Below, one piece after another: positions 28,725-43,136 of a stretch of DNA of 51,865 nucleotides. The stretch comes from a virus. Positions within the stretch are counted from its first letter, which is position 1. Every line of letters starts with the position of its first letter. The notes beneath the pieces are model-generated. The model was given only the letters and a program-made list of their open reading frames with translations. It was not told the origin of the DNA and did no database searches. The position numbers and the translations under genes were made by a program. The stretch spans positions 1-51,865 of the IMG/VR virus record IMGVR_UViG_3300036770_005931. One strand, 5' to 3'.

Positions 28725-29098
28725 TATTCCTCGCTTTCCGGAATTTCAACCCATGAACCAGAGTTTTCATCCCACTGATAGGACTTCCCGTCCTCTGGCA
28801 TTGGTAACGGAGGATGCCAGTCATAGTTATTATCAAGATGCCACGACGGGTATGGGCTGACAGGGTTGTAGAACAGGTTGGCGTCTGGCCGATAGATGTC
28901 TCCGATGGCAGCGTACTTCTTGCGGAAGTTGCCGTTGTAGGAGGTTTGTACCCACGGGCCTGGGCCTGCAACAGATTCGCATACAGCGATTCCGCGTGCT
29001 TCTTGTTCAATACCGTTGTCGTCCACCAGGTCAGCGTTTGAGATGACAATGACCTGGGTGACAATGTTGTTTTCGTCAAGTTGTGCGAAGTGTGCCAT
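28724..29098 (-). CDS. MAHFAQLD-type phage tail accessory protein (124 aa)
   Basis: Starts MAHFAQLDENNIVTQVIVIS at the ATG overlapping the previous stop (TGATG at 29098). The N-terminal 65 residues closely resemble those of the protein at 33213-34226 (MAHFAELDSTNHVVRVISV), and both have a WVQTS...FR block. It ends with a WDENSGSWVEI motif like the fibre-tip domain next door. Such proteins accompany fibre genes in environmental phages; their precise role is unknown. Confidence 0.75.
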   Translation of the reverse strand: MAHFAQLDENNIVTQVIVISNADLVDDNGIEQEARGIAVCESVAGPGPWVQTSYNGNFRKKYAAIGDIYRPDANLFYNPVSPYPSWHLDNNYDWHPPLPMPEDGKSYQWDENSGSWVEIPESEE

Positions 29099-29997
29099 CA
29101 GAAGCGCTTCCATCTGATAATGACACGGCCAGAACCGCCGAGACTCAATACAGTCCCAGTAGGAGGCGGGTTAGTTGAACCAGCACCGCCACCCCCACCT
29201 GTGTTCGTCGTCCCATTTAGTGCGGGAGTAGGGCCGCCTTCGGCTCTACCGCCCCCTCCTGGGCCTCCTGCACCGCCCGGTCCTCCGCCTCCTCCTCCCG
29301 CTAAAGTAAGCGGAGAACCCGTGATGGTTGTCGTAGCGCCAGCACCGCCAGCACCACCACCACCAGAGCCGGTCGGACTAGCGTTACCCCCGTTAGAACC
29401 GACTGCACCAGCACCACCACCTCCACCAGCACCAGAAATATAAGGGAAAGCGGGAAACGCAGGATTAGGGTAGGTACCAAAGCCAGAGTTGCCGCCGTTA
29501 TTTCCTTGTGGCGGTGATGTTGGTGGCGTGTTGCCAAGACCGCCACTACCGCCACCTGAACCACCAGGACTGCCACTATCTCCACCAGCGGCAGAAGTGA
29601 TAGGGCCAAATTGGGATGGTGAAGCCGCCCCACCGACAGTCACCGTGTACTGGCCAGGTCCGACTGAGGTCAGGGTTCCTGCCCGATAACCGCCAGCACC
29701 ACCACCACCCATAGCAGAAACCAGGGGGAGCGGAGAAGAACCGCCACCACCACCGACAACGACATATTCTATGTCAGTTGCATCACCAACAACAGTTACC
29801 GTTGCTGAAGCCGTGAAATCAACACCGATGTATGTTGTTGCGCCACCCGGTGCAGGAGAGGACGCAAAGAAACCTGTTCCTGCAGGATACGGTGACCACG
29901 TAAGGAGAAATGTTGGTCCGCCAGGACTATTACCCCGCTGACCAAAATCAGCAACGGGCTGACCCGAACGAGTCCTATCACCATATCGAGCGCTCAT
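29098..29997 (-). CDS. Glycine-rich receptor-binding tail protein (299 aa)
   Basis: A short N-terminal domain, then EYVVVGGGGG followed by long Gly/Ala/Pro-rich runs (for example GGGGGAGAVGSNGG). This resembles glycine-rich adhesin tips such as gp38 of T-even phages, whose polyglycine sheets present variable loops to the receptor. A second protein of this type is encoded at 34232-34960. GAGGTTG lies before the start. Confidence 0.75.
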   Translation of the reverse strand: MSARYGDRTRSGQPVADFGQRGNSPGGPTFLLTWSPYPAGTGFFASSPAPGGATTYIGVDFTASATVTVVGDATDIEYVVVGGGGGSSPLPLVSAMGGGGAGGYRAGTLTSVGPGQYTVTVGGAASPSQFGPITSAAGGDSGSPGGSGGGSGGLGNTPPTSPPQGNNGGNSGFGTYPNPAFPAFPYISGAGGGGGAGAVGSNGGNASPTGSGGGGAGGAGATTTITGSPLTLAGGGGGGPGGAGGPGGGGRAEGGPTPALNGTTNTGGGGGAGSTNPPPTGTVLSLGGSGRVIIRWKRF

Positions 29998-30007
29998 TTA
30001 ATCAACC

Positions 30008-30373
30008 TCATGGAGTGATGCGATTGACGTAACCAGCGATGTTGATGACATTCGTTGTTCCGGCAAACGCACTAACCGTTCGAGCCGTTGAACCATCGCC
30101 CGTCAAGATTAGACCAGGGACTATTAGATACAAGCCAGATTCACCATACAAAGTGAACTCAATCAAGTCATCGCTAGCGGTCGTGCCACCAAACTCAACT
30201 GTCAGTTTGACGCTTGACGAAGATGAGTTAACCGCATACAACCAGATTTCATCAATAACCGTAGTCGACGTACCCGTTGCATGAATTGTCGTACCAGGAG
30301 TCGCAGTCGCGGCGACCTCAATAAGTCGTCCACCAGTGGAACCAGAAAGAAGTTGTTTGCTGAATGAAGCCAC
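30008..30373 (-). CDS. Probable structural protein (121 aa)
   Basis: GTG start at 30373 with GAGGG upstream. Nearly all-beta composition rich in Thr, Ser and Gly (TATPGTTIHATGTSTTVIDEI), as in small virion decoration or fibre domains. No family is recognised. It lies in an unbroken row of minus-strand fibre genes. Confidence 0.65.
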   Translation of the reverse strand: MASFSKQLLSGSTGGRLIEVAATATPGTTIHATGTSTTVIDEIWLYAVNSSSSSVKLTVEFGGTTASDDLIEFTLYGESGLYLIVPGLILTGDGSTARTVSAFAGTTNVINIAGYVNRITP

Positions 30374-30385
30374 GTTTATCCCTCG

Positions 30386-30604
30386 TTAAAGAAAAGACCC
30401 AAGTCCGATAAGAAGGTCAGCATCCTGATTATACAATACTGGAAGTGCCTCTGCGTAGGTAAGAGAGTTCCAGTCGGTCGTTCCGTCACCGATTTTGAAC
30501 TTCCTTGTGTCGCTTTCCAGAGCAAATTCGCCTTCGGCTAGTACGGGGTTAGCGGCGGTCCATTCAGAGGATGTGCCTCGTCTGAATTGAATTCTAACTG
30601 ACAT
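30386..30604 (-). CDS. Mtd-N-like fibre domain protein, copy 1 (72 aa)
   Basis: IQFRRGTSSEWTAANP, then LAEGEFALESDT, then FKIGDGTTDWNSL is the small beta domain common at the start of phage fibres (major-tropism-determinant N-terminal type). Here it stands alone as a gene, next to two paralogues. The ATG directly follows the preceding stop codon. Confidence 0.8.
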   Translation of the reverse strand: MSVRIQFRRGTSSEWTAANPVLAEGEFALESDTRKFKIGDGTTDWNSLTYAEALPVLYNQDADLLIGLGSFL

Positions 30605-30802
30605 TTAGACTCCCATCAGTAGAAATGGACTAAATACATCGGGTGGGTAAAAATAAGGCAAATCATTCCAATTGCTGGACCCGTCACCAATTTTAAAGTT
30701 GTATGTATCAAGTTCAAGGCCTATTTCTCCTTGGGCCAGAATGGGGTTGGCTGTTGACCAACTACTTGACGAACCATTGCGAAGTCTGATTTGAGTAGCC
30801 AT
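30605..30802 (-). CDS. Mtd-N-like fibre domain protein, copy 2 (65 aa)
   Basis: Same domain as its neighbour (IRLRNGSSSSWSTANP, FKIGDGSSNWNDLPY) but with RNGS in place of RRGT and a hydrophobic tail (FSPFLLMGV). Start shares TGATG with copy 3. Confidence 0.8.
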   Translation of the reverse strand: MATQIRLRNGSSSSWSTANPILAQGEIGLELDTYNFKIGDGSSNWNDLPYFYPPDVFSPFLLMGV

Positions 30803-30993
30803 CAGATTAGCAGAAGACTGGGGAAATAAATGCCCTCGTAATAGGGCAAATCATTCCATCTTTTTGAACCATCACCGACTTTAAAGGATAAACCATCTAA
30901 GTTTAATGCTAATTCTCCACGCCCTAGTAGAGGATTTTTAATAGTCCAGTTTTCGGGGGTATCTCGTCTCATCTGAAAAACTGTATCGCTCAC
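30802..30993 (-). CDS. Mtd-N-like fibre domain protein, copy 3 (63 aa)
   Basis: Third paralogue (FQMRRDTPENWTIKNP, FKVGDGSKRWNDLPY) ending in a short hydrophobic tail (YFPSLLLI). GTG start overlaps the previous stop by 4 nt. The three copies probably arose by tandem duplication and diverged. Confidence 0.8.
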   Translation of the reverse strand: MSDTVFQMRRDTPENWTIKNPLLGRGELALNLDGLSFKVGDGSKRWNDLPYYEGIYFPSLLLI

Positions 30994-31181
30994 ACCCCAC
31001 CCCCATCGACTGAAGCAACTCCCCCGTAGACGCTAGAGGCTGTTCCACCGTCAAGATTTAGTACAAAAGGGTTTGAATATGGAACAAGAATCCAGACACC
31101 ATTGGAGTAGCGCCAGGACTTATCACCAACGGTGAAAACATCATTTTCGGACGGGCTATCAGGGAAATCTATGGCAGCCAT
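30990..31181 (-). CDS. Small tail-fibre-associated protein (63 aa)
   Basis: IDFPDSPSENDVFTVGDKSW followed by WILVPY is a relative of the domain encoded at 28536-28724. The C-terminus is Gly/Val/Ser-rich. It is the first gene of a minus-strand fibre row that starts opposite the plus-strand P450 unit. Confidence 0.7.
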   Translation of the reverse strand: MAAIDFPDSPSENDVFTVGDKSWRYSNGVWILVPYSNPFVLNLDGGTASSVYGGVASVDGGGV

Positions 31182-31227
31182 GCCTCTATATTACTTGTAA
31201 TTTCTGCTTGATTTAGTAACTGGGCGC

Positions 31228-31255
31228 TTGACGGCAATTTCCACACTGCTAGTGT
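31228..31255 (+). promoter_or_regulatory. Promoter of the P450-glycosyltransferase unit
   Basis: TTGACG (31228-31233) and TAGTGT (31250-31255) with a 16-bp spacer, 22 bp upstream of the P450 start codon; AAAGGAGG follows as ribosome binding site. Confidence 0.65.
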
Positions 31256-31277
31256 TCTCTGCGTCAAAGGAGGCATC

Positions 31278-32549
31278 ATGGCATTCAAATATAGGCCATA
31301 CAGCGAAGAATTTCAGCGAGACCCTCACGCTACTTATTCATACATGAGGGAGTATGAGCCGGTTCACTGGTCAAATCCCGACTTGGTTTATGTGACCAGG
31401 TATGAGCATGTTATCCAGACGCTGAGGAACCCCAAATCAAGCGTGCAATTTATGGATTATTGCGAGCGGGGAGCATCCGAATATGTCAAGGGAATCCGTG
31501 AACTTCGCGAGAAGGACCCGACTATTGGCAGTTTTACCACCATGCTCCGAAGCGATAATCCCGCCCATGACAGGATGAAGCATCTAACGATTCCTCATTT
31601 CTCCCATCAAAAAATTAATGAACTTGCTGGCCACATTGAAACAATAGTCCAAAAGCGAATCAATTCCCTGAGTAATCATTCAAGAGTAAATATCGCTCAG
31701 GAAATGTCTCGCCACATTCCAGTTGACACGATTTGCCACATTCTTGGTCTTCCCGATGAGGATAAGGAGATGTTAACCAATTGGGCGCATTCCTTGACTC
31801 TCATTGTTGAGCCGCTTCAGTCGTCAACTGATGGAATAGAGCGTGTTCTGGAGATGCTTCCAGACACAATCATGTACTTGGTCAATCGATTGGAGGAGAG
31901 GCGCTCCAATCCAAGAGAGAACGATGTTGTCACTGATTTGGTTCTAGGCGAGGTTGACGGCAAGCCTCTTCCTTATGAAGAAATCGTGTCTACCGTTGGC
32001 CTTCTCTTTATGGCAGGAATTGAGACCACACTGTTTTTTATGGCCAATGCTCTACATACATTGACCGTGAATAAAAAGGCGCGCAGGGAATTTATTGACA
32101 TTACTAGCCAGGCACGTTCGCAGGGTGTGGCATTTTATTCCGACAAAAAATGCATGAACGCCATTGATGAATTGCTCCGATATTCCGGCTCAGTTTGGAT
32201 TACTGGTCGAGCCAACCTAGAAGATTATGTGTACGAGGTTGACAATGGAAAAGTGACCGTACCAAAGGGTTCTTTGATTACGACAGTGATGGCGTCAGCA
32301 AACAGGGACCCAAGAATTTTTAAGAATCCTGAGGAGATTGATTTTGCGCGCGATAATGCCCATAGGCAACTCACTTTTAGTGCTGGCGTTCACTATTGCC
32401 TTGGGTCACATCTGGCTCGTCTTGAATCACTAATTTTGCTTGACAGGTTCTTCACTCAGTTCCCGGAGGTTGAACTACTTGAAGAGCCGGTATGGCGAAC
32501 ACGCCTGACATTCCGAGGAATTGAAGACCTCATAGTAAAATTGGCCTAG
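31278..32549 (+). CDS. Cytochrome P450 (423 aa)
   Basis: A heme monooxygenase of the soluble bacterial class. The I-helix oxygen-activation motif A246-G-I-E249-T-T251, the K-helix E298-L-L-R301 and the heme-ligand loop FSAGVHYC374LG are all intact, as is an HxxxR-type segment (HDRMKH) near residue 100. Length is normal for the family and no membrane anchor is present. It needs electrons from a ferredoxin or similar partner, none of which is visible here, so a host partner is likely. It is encoded on the plus strand inside a minus-strand fibre region and is coupled to a glycosyltransferase gene (TAGTG). The substrate is unknown. Confidence 0.95.
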   Translation: MAFKYRPYSEEFQRDPHATYSYMREYEPVHWSNPDLVYVTRYEHVIQTLRNPKSSVQFMDYCERGASEYVKGIRELREKDPTIGSFTTMLRSDNPAHDRMKHLTIPHFSHQKINELAGHIETIVQKRINSLSNHSRVNIAQEMSRHIPVDTICHILGLPDEDKEMLTNWAHSLTLIVEPLQSSTDGIERVLEMLPDTIMYLVNRLEERRSNPRENDVVTDLVLGEVDGKPLPYEEIVSTVGLLFMAGIETTLFFMANALHTLTVNKKARREFIDITSQARSQGVAFYSDKKCMNAIDELLRYSGSVWITGRANLEDYVYEVDNGKVTVPKGSLITTVMASANRDPRIFKNPEEIDFARDNAHRQLTFSAGVHYCLGSHLARLESLILLDRFFTQFPEVELLEEPVWRTRLTFRGIEDLIVKLA

Positions 32550-33256
32550 TGGCAATCCCTGTTCTCATAGTTCCAACGCTGTATCACTATGATTTATTGC
32601 AAAATATGCTCAACTCCGTGGATTGGCCTGTTGAACATGTAGTTGTGATAGACAATGGCGGAAAACTTGAGGCATGCAAATGTTCCAATGCCGAACAGGT
32701 CAGCATCGTTTCTCTGCCTTCAAATTTAGGTGTGGCCGGAGCATGGAACCTGGGAATCAAACTGACTCCATTCGCCCCTTGGTGGCTCATTTGCAATGAT
32801 GATATTCAGTGGATTCCTGGAAAATTAGAGAAATTTGAGCAATACATAGCACCAAGAACCATTGTTGCTGATTGGCGTCCGCTGACTGCTTTTTGTGGCT
32901 TTGCCATTGATGAGCAGGTTGTTCAGGATGTTGGACTATTTGATGAGTACTACTACCCAGGGTGTGGAGAAGAAGTCAATTACTGGACAAGAGCGCAGAA
33001 ACAGGGAATTCAAGCAATAGATATTCCTGACGCTTATGAATTGCAGGGCGCTGCTGGCCAAACTCGGCAAGTCCTCCAAGAAAAGTATCCTCGCACATCT
33101 GGAATTACCTCAGCAAATCTGGCAGAGGGTATTGCTTCCCGTGGTTATGTCCGGAGTTGGGACTTGGAGAGGCGGCGAGTTTCTGACCCTACCGTCCGAT
33201 ACAAACTGCCACCTATTGTGGGTATGATTCCGGGAGTGAATCCAGATTCACCGTAA
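32549..33256 (+). CDS. GT2-type glycosyltransferase (235 aa)
   Basis: GTG at 32549 overlaps the P450 stop codon. The N-terminus (IPVLIVPTLYHYDLLQNML), the SNLGVAGAWNLGI block and N83-D84-D85 (LICNDDIQW) define a family-2 GT-A fold, similar to the C-terminal domain of the protein at 26789-28516. YYPGCGEEVNYWTR would be the acceptor-side region. It probably adds a sugar to the same product as the P450 or to a virion fibre. Its end overlaps the convergent gene by 44 bp. Confidence 0.85.
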   Translation: MAIPVLIVPTLYHYDLLQNMLNSVDWPVEHVVVIDNGGKLEACKCSNAEQVSIVSLPSNLGVAGAWNLGIKLTPFAPWWLICNDDIQWIPGKLEKFEQYIAPRTIVADWRPLTAFCGFAIDEQVVQDVGLFDEYYYPGCGEEVNYWTRAQKQGIQAIDIPDAYELQGAAGQTRQVLQEKYPRTSGITSANLAEGIASRGYVRSWDLERRRVSDPTVRYKLPPIVGMIPGVNPDSP

Positions 33257-34226
33257 GGGCATCACCAACATTTAATTCCCGATACTTGAGGCGTGTTTCT
33301 TGATACCAGGCTTCAAAAAGCGGAGGCATTGGCGGGTCTTCTAGAACTTCAAAAGAAGTTCCCTTGAAGGGGTACTCTCCTTTAAGGTATCGCTCAACAG
33401 CCTGTGGCTCAACCTGCTCTAGGAGTTCCTCACGTACTTCAATGGGCATTTGAAGTTCTTGCAATACTTTATGACAGGTGACGGCTGCTGGTTCGTTGTT
33501 TCCAAACTCGGTGTGGGCAAGCGCCCATTCAATAATCAGGCGGAACAGTTCATGTGGGGTTCTGGCGGCTGTCTGTGGGTGCGAGTTCAGCGCATCCGAC
33601 GCAACCTCAATATTTAAAATTTCCCATGTCACCTTAAGAATGAGTCCAAGGGGAGTCAGGTCAATTTCTTTTCGCAGGGAATGAACTGCGGGAACGATAA
33701 TTGTTTGACCCTCAACGCGCGCTCCGGTCGCTATGATAGTTCTGTTGTATCCATACATAACTTCCTCAAATGTCGGATACATAAAGTCTTTGGTAGTGCA
33801 GGCAAGATACTGAAACTCGTTTTCTGGGTCTTTGTAAACCGCAGGACAGAATCGATACGACTTGGTGTTTCTGATGTAATACGAAAGATACGCAAGTTCT
33901 TCGTGAGTGAACGGCAAGCCCGTGTACTCGTTGACATTGTCTGGCCGAACCCAAGTGAAGTCATCACCAAGTTCATAATACGGACTTGGCTTTTTTTCAA
34001 CGAATGCGTCTTTGTCCGGAAGGTACAGCATTCCTTCTTGAGCAAAATTCACTCTGAATTTTTTATCAATTGATGTCTGAACCCATCGACCACCTAGAAG
34101 ATTGACGCAATATTCAATACCTTTTTGCTCCGATTCATTACCCCGTTCGTCCAATAGTTCATTGTCATAAACCGAAATGACGCGAACGACATGGTTGGTG
34201 CTATCTAATTCCGCAAAGTGGGCCAT
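33213..34226 (-). CDS. MAHFAELD-type tail accessory protein, long form (337 aa)
   Basis: The N-terminal 65 residues match the 124-aa protein at 28724-29098. The remaining part, starting around residue 95, is a mixed domain with no motif I recognise; its last 40 residues (MPPLFEAWYQETRLKYRELNVGDALTVN) are strand-rich. Its leader (TAGGATAAGCGCC before ATG) is identical to that of the AT-hook gene at 23492. Likely virion- or fibre-assembly-related. Confidence 0.7.
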   Translation of the reverse strand: MAHFAELDSTNHVVRVISVYDNELLDERGNESEQKGIEYCVNLLGGRWVQTSIDKKFRVNFAQEGMLYLPDKDAFVEKKPSPYYELGDDFTWVRPDNVNEYTGLPFTHEELAYLSYYIRNTKSYRFCPAVYKDPENEFQYLACTTKDFMYPTFEEVMYGYNRTIIATGARVEGQTIIVPAVHSLRKEIDLTPLGLILKVTWEILNIEVASDALNSHPQTAARTPHELFRLIIEWALAHTEFGNNEPAAVTCHKVLQELQMPIEVREELLEQVEPQAVERYLKGEYPFKGTSFEVLEDPPMPPLFEAWYQETRLKYRELNVGDALTVNLDSLPESYPQ

Positions 34227-34231
34227 GGCGC

Positions 34232-34960
34232 TTATCCTACTGCACGCGGAATATGGATGATAACGACTCCAGCAGCGCCAGCACCACCAGAAGATGAGCC
34301 TCCAGGGGGACCTGGGGCATTACCCCCACCCCCACCCGAGCCAGTGTTCGCACTGCCAGCGACACCTGGATTGCCAGCAGGACCGCCCCCTCCTGGGCCA
34401 CCCGCGCCACCGGGTCCTCCCCCTCCGCCTCCACCATAGGTTCCAGCAACTGTTGGGGTTCCCGCTCCACCGCTCGTACCACTTCCGGGACCGGAAGAAC
34501 CAGCGCCTCCCGTGCCAGGTGAAGTGTTTGTGTTTCCTGGCGCTCCAGCAGCGCTAAAAAGCAATGTAGTGGGAGGGAAGTAAATTTCTGAAGCGCTGTT
34601 TGCTGCTCCAACAACTACCGAATATGTCCCGGGGGCTAAAGTGGTAGAGGGTTGGTAGTTGACTACGCCAGATTTCCCACCAACACCTTGCGTCTGATTA
34701 AAACTTCCAGGAATAGGTCCACCTTTTGGACCCGGTCGTGGAAATGGGGAACTTACTGAAGATGAGCCACCGGTTCCTGGAGCGCCCCCACCAACGACGA
34801 CGAGCGAAGCATTAATCGGCAATGCCCCATAAATAGTAAAAGGCGCACTTGCCGTAAATGTAAAATATCTTCCAGTTGGTGTAGGTGTTACGGGTACGCT
34901 GGGCGGAGCCTCAAGGCTCGCTGCGTTAACGCCTAAAATTAGATGGTGAATTCCGCTCAT
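34232..34960 (-). CDS. Glycine-rich receptor-binding tail protein, second copy (242 aa)
   Basis: ATG at 34960 (MSGIHHLILGVNAAS) is chosen because the longer frame overlaps the fibre gene; the stop of that gene is 11 nt upstream. A short beta domain (YFTFTASAPFTIYG) leads to SLVVVGGGAPG and Gly/Pro/Ala-rich runs, like the protein at 29098-29997. It directly follows the collagen-like fibre, so it may cap that fibre. Confidence 0.7.
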   Translation of the reverse strand: MSGIHHLILGVNAASLEAPPSVPVTPTPTGRYFTFTASAPFTIYGALPINASLVVVGGGAPGTGGSSSVSSPFPRPGPKGGPIPGSFNQTQGVGGKSGVVNYQPSTTLAPGTYSVVVGAANSASEIYFPPTTLLFSAAGAPGNTNTSPGTGGAGSSGPGSGTSGGAGTPTVAGTYGGGGGGGPGGAGGPGGGGPAGNPGVAGSANTGSGGGGGNAPGPPGGSSSGGAGAAGVVIIHIPRAVG

Positions 34961-34971
34961 GATTTTATGAA

Positions 34972-40848
<5,877 letters not shown>

Positions 40849-40872
40849 TCAACTCACGGGTGGTCGGTTGTC

Positions 40873-40894
40873 AAAATCAGCCCCTCAAGGCTGA
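40873..40894 (-). terminator. Intrinsic terminator between two fibre genes
   Basis: Minus-strand TCAGCC and GGCTGA form a 6-bp stem with a 6-nt loop, followed by TTTT (40873-40876). It lies 4 bp after the stop of the gene at 40899-42236. Confidence 0.65.
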
Positions 40895-40898
40895 AACA

Positions 40899-42236
40899 TT
40901 AGCCTGTGACAACCACCCGATAGGCGTTATTGCCTGGAGCCGTAGCGAAGGAGACTGTCACGATATTCGTGCTGGTTCGAAGGGTATCTGCGATAACCGT
41001 ATCGTAGGTTGCTGTATCGTACACCTGAACAACAACATCACGAGTGTCAAAGTTATGAGTAATCGTGAATGAAGTGTCGGCGGCATTTCCAACTGTTTGC
41101 GAAGCAACCCGAGCAAGTACTGGAGTGCTCGTGCTGAAACCCGAGGCAGTAGCACCAAGGTTTGTACGAGCGTCAGAGGCGGAGGAGGCTCCAGTACCAC
41201 CATGGGCTACGCCAACATCGGTGGCTTCCCAGGTGCCAGTTCCGATGGTTCCAAGGGTCGTGATGCTTGATTGGCCGACATAGGTTGAGGCAATGTCAAT
41301 GCTGTCAGCGTTGGCGACAATCCGGTCAGCAGTGCCGACAACATCAATGGTGTTGCCAGTCTTAGTTAGACCATTTCCAGCGATACTTTGACCGGCGGCT
41401 GAGAACTGAACGAAAGTCAGGTTTGTCGTGCCAAGGGTGATTGTTCCATCGGTGGTCAGCACCCAGCCAGAGTCGGCCCAGTTAGTGCCCTGCTCCACGA
41501 AAACGAAAAGACCAGGCGTGACTTCGTCATTACTGTCTGCGTCGGTGGCTCGGGTCAATACCCATGGGTTGCTCTCGTCGCCAACCGCAGTAACAGTATA
41601 AATACCGTTGTAAGGAGCATTTGTTGAAGTTTCGTTCTTGACCAGAATACGAATACCAACATCCGTAGGGTCTGTGAGTGTTACTCCATCAATAACTAGT
41701 CCGCCATTGGCGTTGGCAGTTAGAACACCTGCAGCGTGGGTAAATGAACTCAGCGCGGCATTAGTTGCCAATCGTGCAGATTGCTTGACATCCAGGCCAG
41801 AGCGAGCCGCATCCACATAAGCCTTGTTGGCTGCGTCAAGTTCAGCGGATGGAGCAGTGACCTGGAGGCGTCCATTAGAATCGCGCTTGGCGAGAGTTCC
41901 ATTAGTATTTGACGAAGTAGCGGAGTTAAGGTCTGTGTAAAAAGCCGTTGAGAGTAAACCTGCCTCGTCACCAGAGGCCAAGTTTGGGGTAATGGTAATA
42001 GCACCACCAGATTCACTGATGGTGAGAGCGCCATCATGGTCGCCAGCCGAGGCTACGCTCTTGACAAGGACCTTCCAGGCTGAACCATCATAATACTTGA
42101 TGCAATCAAGGTCAGTCCGGTAAATGAGTCGACCCTCAAAGTTGCCCGTGCTTGGGTCAGCAGCAACAGCCTCAAAGCGACCATTGAGAAGTTGATTGCC
42201 ATTGAGGTCAAGATTTGTTACAAACTTTGTTGCCAT
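40899..42236 (-). CDS. Tail fibre protein (445 aa)
   Basis: The N-terminus (TNLDLNGNQLLNGRFE) and the LIYRTDLDCIKYYDGSAW block are typical of phage fibre bases, as are APSAELDAANKAYVD and the GVAHGGTGASSASDARTNLGA motif near residue 350, a common fibre linker. The last 90 residues form a beta-rich tip. AAAGGACAGGGAAG lies before the start. Confidence 0.88.
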   Translation of the reverse strand: MATKFVTNLDLNGNQLLNGRFEAVAADPSTGNFEGRLIYRTDLDCIKYYDGSAWKVLVKSVASAGDHDGALTISESGGAITITPNLASGDEAGLLSTAFYTDLNSATSSNTNGTLAKRDSNGRLQVTAPSAELDAANKAYVDAARSGLDVKQSARLATNAALSSFTHAAGVLTANANGGLVIDGVTLTDPTDVGIRILVKNETSTNAPYNGIYTVTAVGDESNPWVLTRATDADSNDEVTPGLFVFVEQGTNWADSGWVLTTDGTITLGTTNLTFVQFSAAGQSIAGNGLTKTGNTIDVVGTADRIVANADSIDIASTYVGQSSITTLGTIGTGTWEATDVGVAHGGTGASSASDARTNLGATASGFSTSTPVLARVASQTVGNAADTSFTITHNFDTRDVVVQVYDTATYDTVIADTLRTSTNIVTVSFATAPGNNAYRVVVTG

Positions 42237-42249
42237 TCTTCCCTGTCCT

Positions 42250-42738
42250 TTAGGTCAGATATGCGAAACCAGAAAATGGCGAGGTGAACTCAACCACTAC
42301 CTGTGACGTACTTACATATAATACTTCACCAATAACCACAGTGGACGCAGAATCAACAACAGTTACGGATGGATAGCCACCTAATGTATGGTTTATTGTC
42401 CATGTATCAGACGGCGAAGCCTGAGTATGGATTTGCCGTCTGGTCCCACCTGGAATGAAAATTGGTTCTGATGGCCAAACTCCATTAGCCTTAGGCCCGT
42501 AAATAAAAACATTGTCAATATTTACATAGAAGTCGCCATCTCGCCCCACGGAAGATGTTGGTGCGCCACTTCCTGACTCAAGGCCATATCCACGTGGCCC
42601 AGGAGCGCCCAGGAGTTGAACAAAGACATCAGTAGTATCTTCGTCAACGGTAACAATATTGCGCAGTTGGTCTGGCGCATTTTCAATATTGACGCTTGTG
42701 ACCTCTTGGATGACTGAGACATTGACCGGGTCAGTCAC
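42250..42738 (-). CDS. Phage structural protein, probably fibre- or baseplate-associated (162 aa)
   Basis: GTG start at 42738 overlaps the preceding gene by 8 nt. Composition is beta-rich, with GAPGPRGYG and SVGRDGDFYVN linker-like motifs and a C-terminal TWTINHTLGGYPSVTVVD domain that is common in phage appendage proteins. It probably attaches a fibre to the baseplate. Confidence 0.7.
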   Translation of the reverse strand: MTDPVNVSVIQEVTSVNIENAPDQLRNIVTVDEDTTDVFVQLLGAPGPRGYGLESGSGAPTSSVGRDGDFYVNIDNVFIYGPKANGVWPSEPIFIPGGTRRQIHTQASPSDTWTINHTLGGYPSVTVVDSASTVVIGEVLYVSTSQVVVEFTSPFSGFAYLT

Positions 42739-43081
42739 GGGTCACCTCAGGTTCTAGCCTGATTTTGCCTTTAAGGACTCGAAAAACACGGTCCGAGTCA
42801 TCAATAATTTCAATATCATAGACACCGTCTGTTGAGATGTTTTCAGTGTCTGACGAGTCAATTATTAATGTAATTGTCCCCAGGTTTCCGCCGAGGACAA
42901 TTCTTCCATTTTCCGTAGTCAACTCAAGAACGACAACTTCTGAGTCAATTTCCGTACGAATTTGCATACGGGCAGTATGGTTTGTCAAATCATACAGCGA
43001 GTCGTCAGGGTTTTTGATAGTAACAACCCGTTCAAAATGCGCCCCCTGGTCAATTGTGAAGTTATAGTTTCCAGCAAGCAC
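42731..43081 (-). CDS. Conserved phage baseplate/appendage protein (116 aa)
   Basis: GTG at 43081 is preferred, with GGAGGT 5 nt upstream, to a TTG at 43093. The pattern YNFTIDQGAHFERVVTIK, TARMQIRTE, GTITLIID and VLKGKIRLEPEVTRD recurs in a small beta-sandwich family of phage structural modules. Its function is not established. It is the first gene of a three-gene appendage set. Confidence 0.7.
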   Translation of the reverse strand: MLAGNYNFTIDQGAHFERVVTIKNPDDSLYDLTNHTARMQIRTEIDSEVVVLELTTENGRIVLGGNLGTITLIIDSSDTENISTDGVYDIEIIDDSDRVFRVLKGKIRLEPEVTRD

Positions 43082-43136
43082 GACGACCTCCAACGCTGTC
43101 TAAAGTTTACTCCTTGAAGACTCTTACCAAGGTGAT

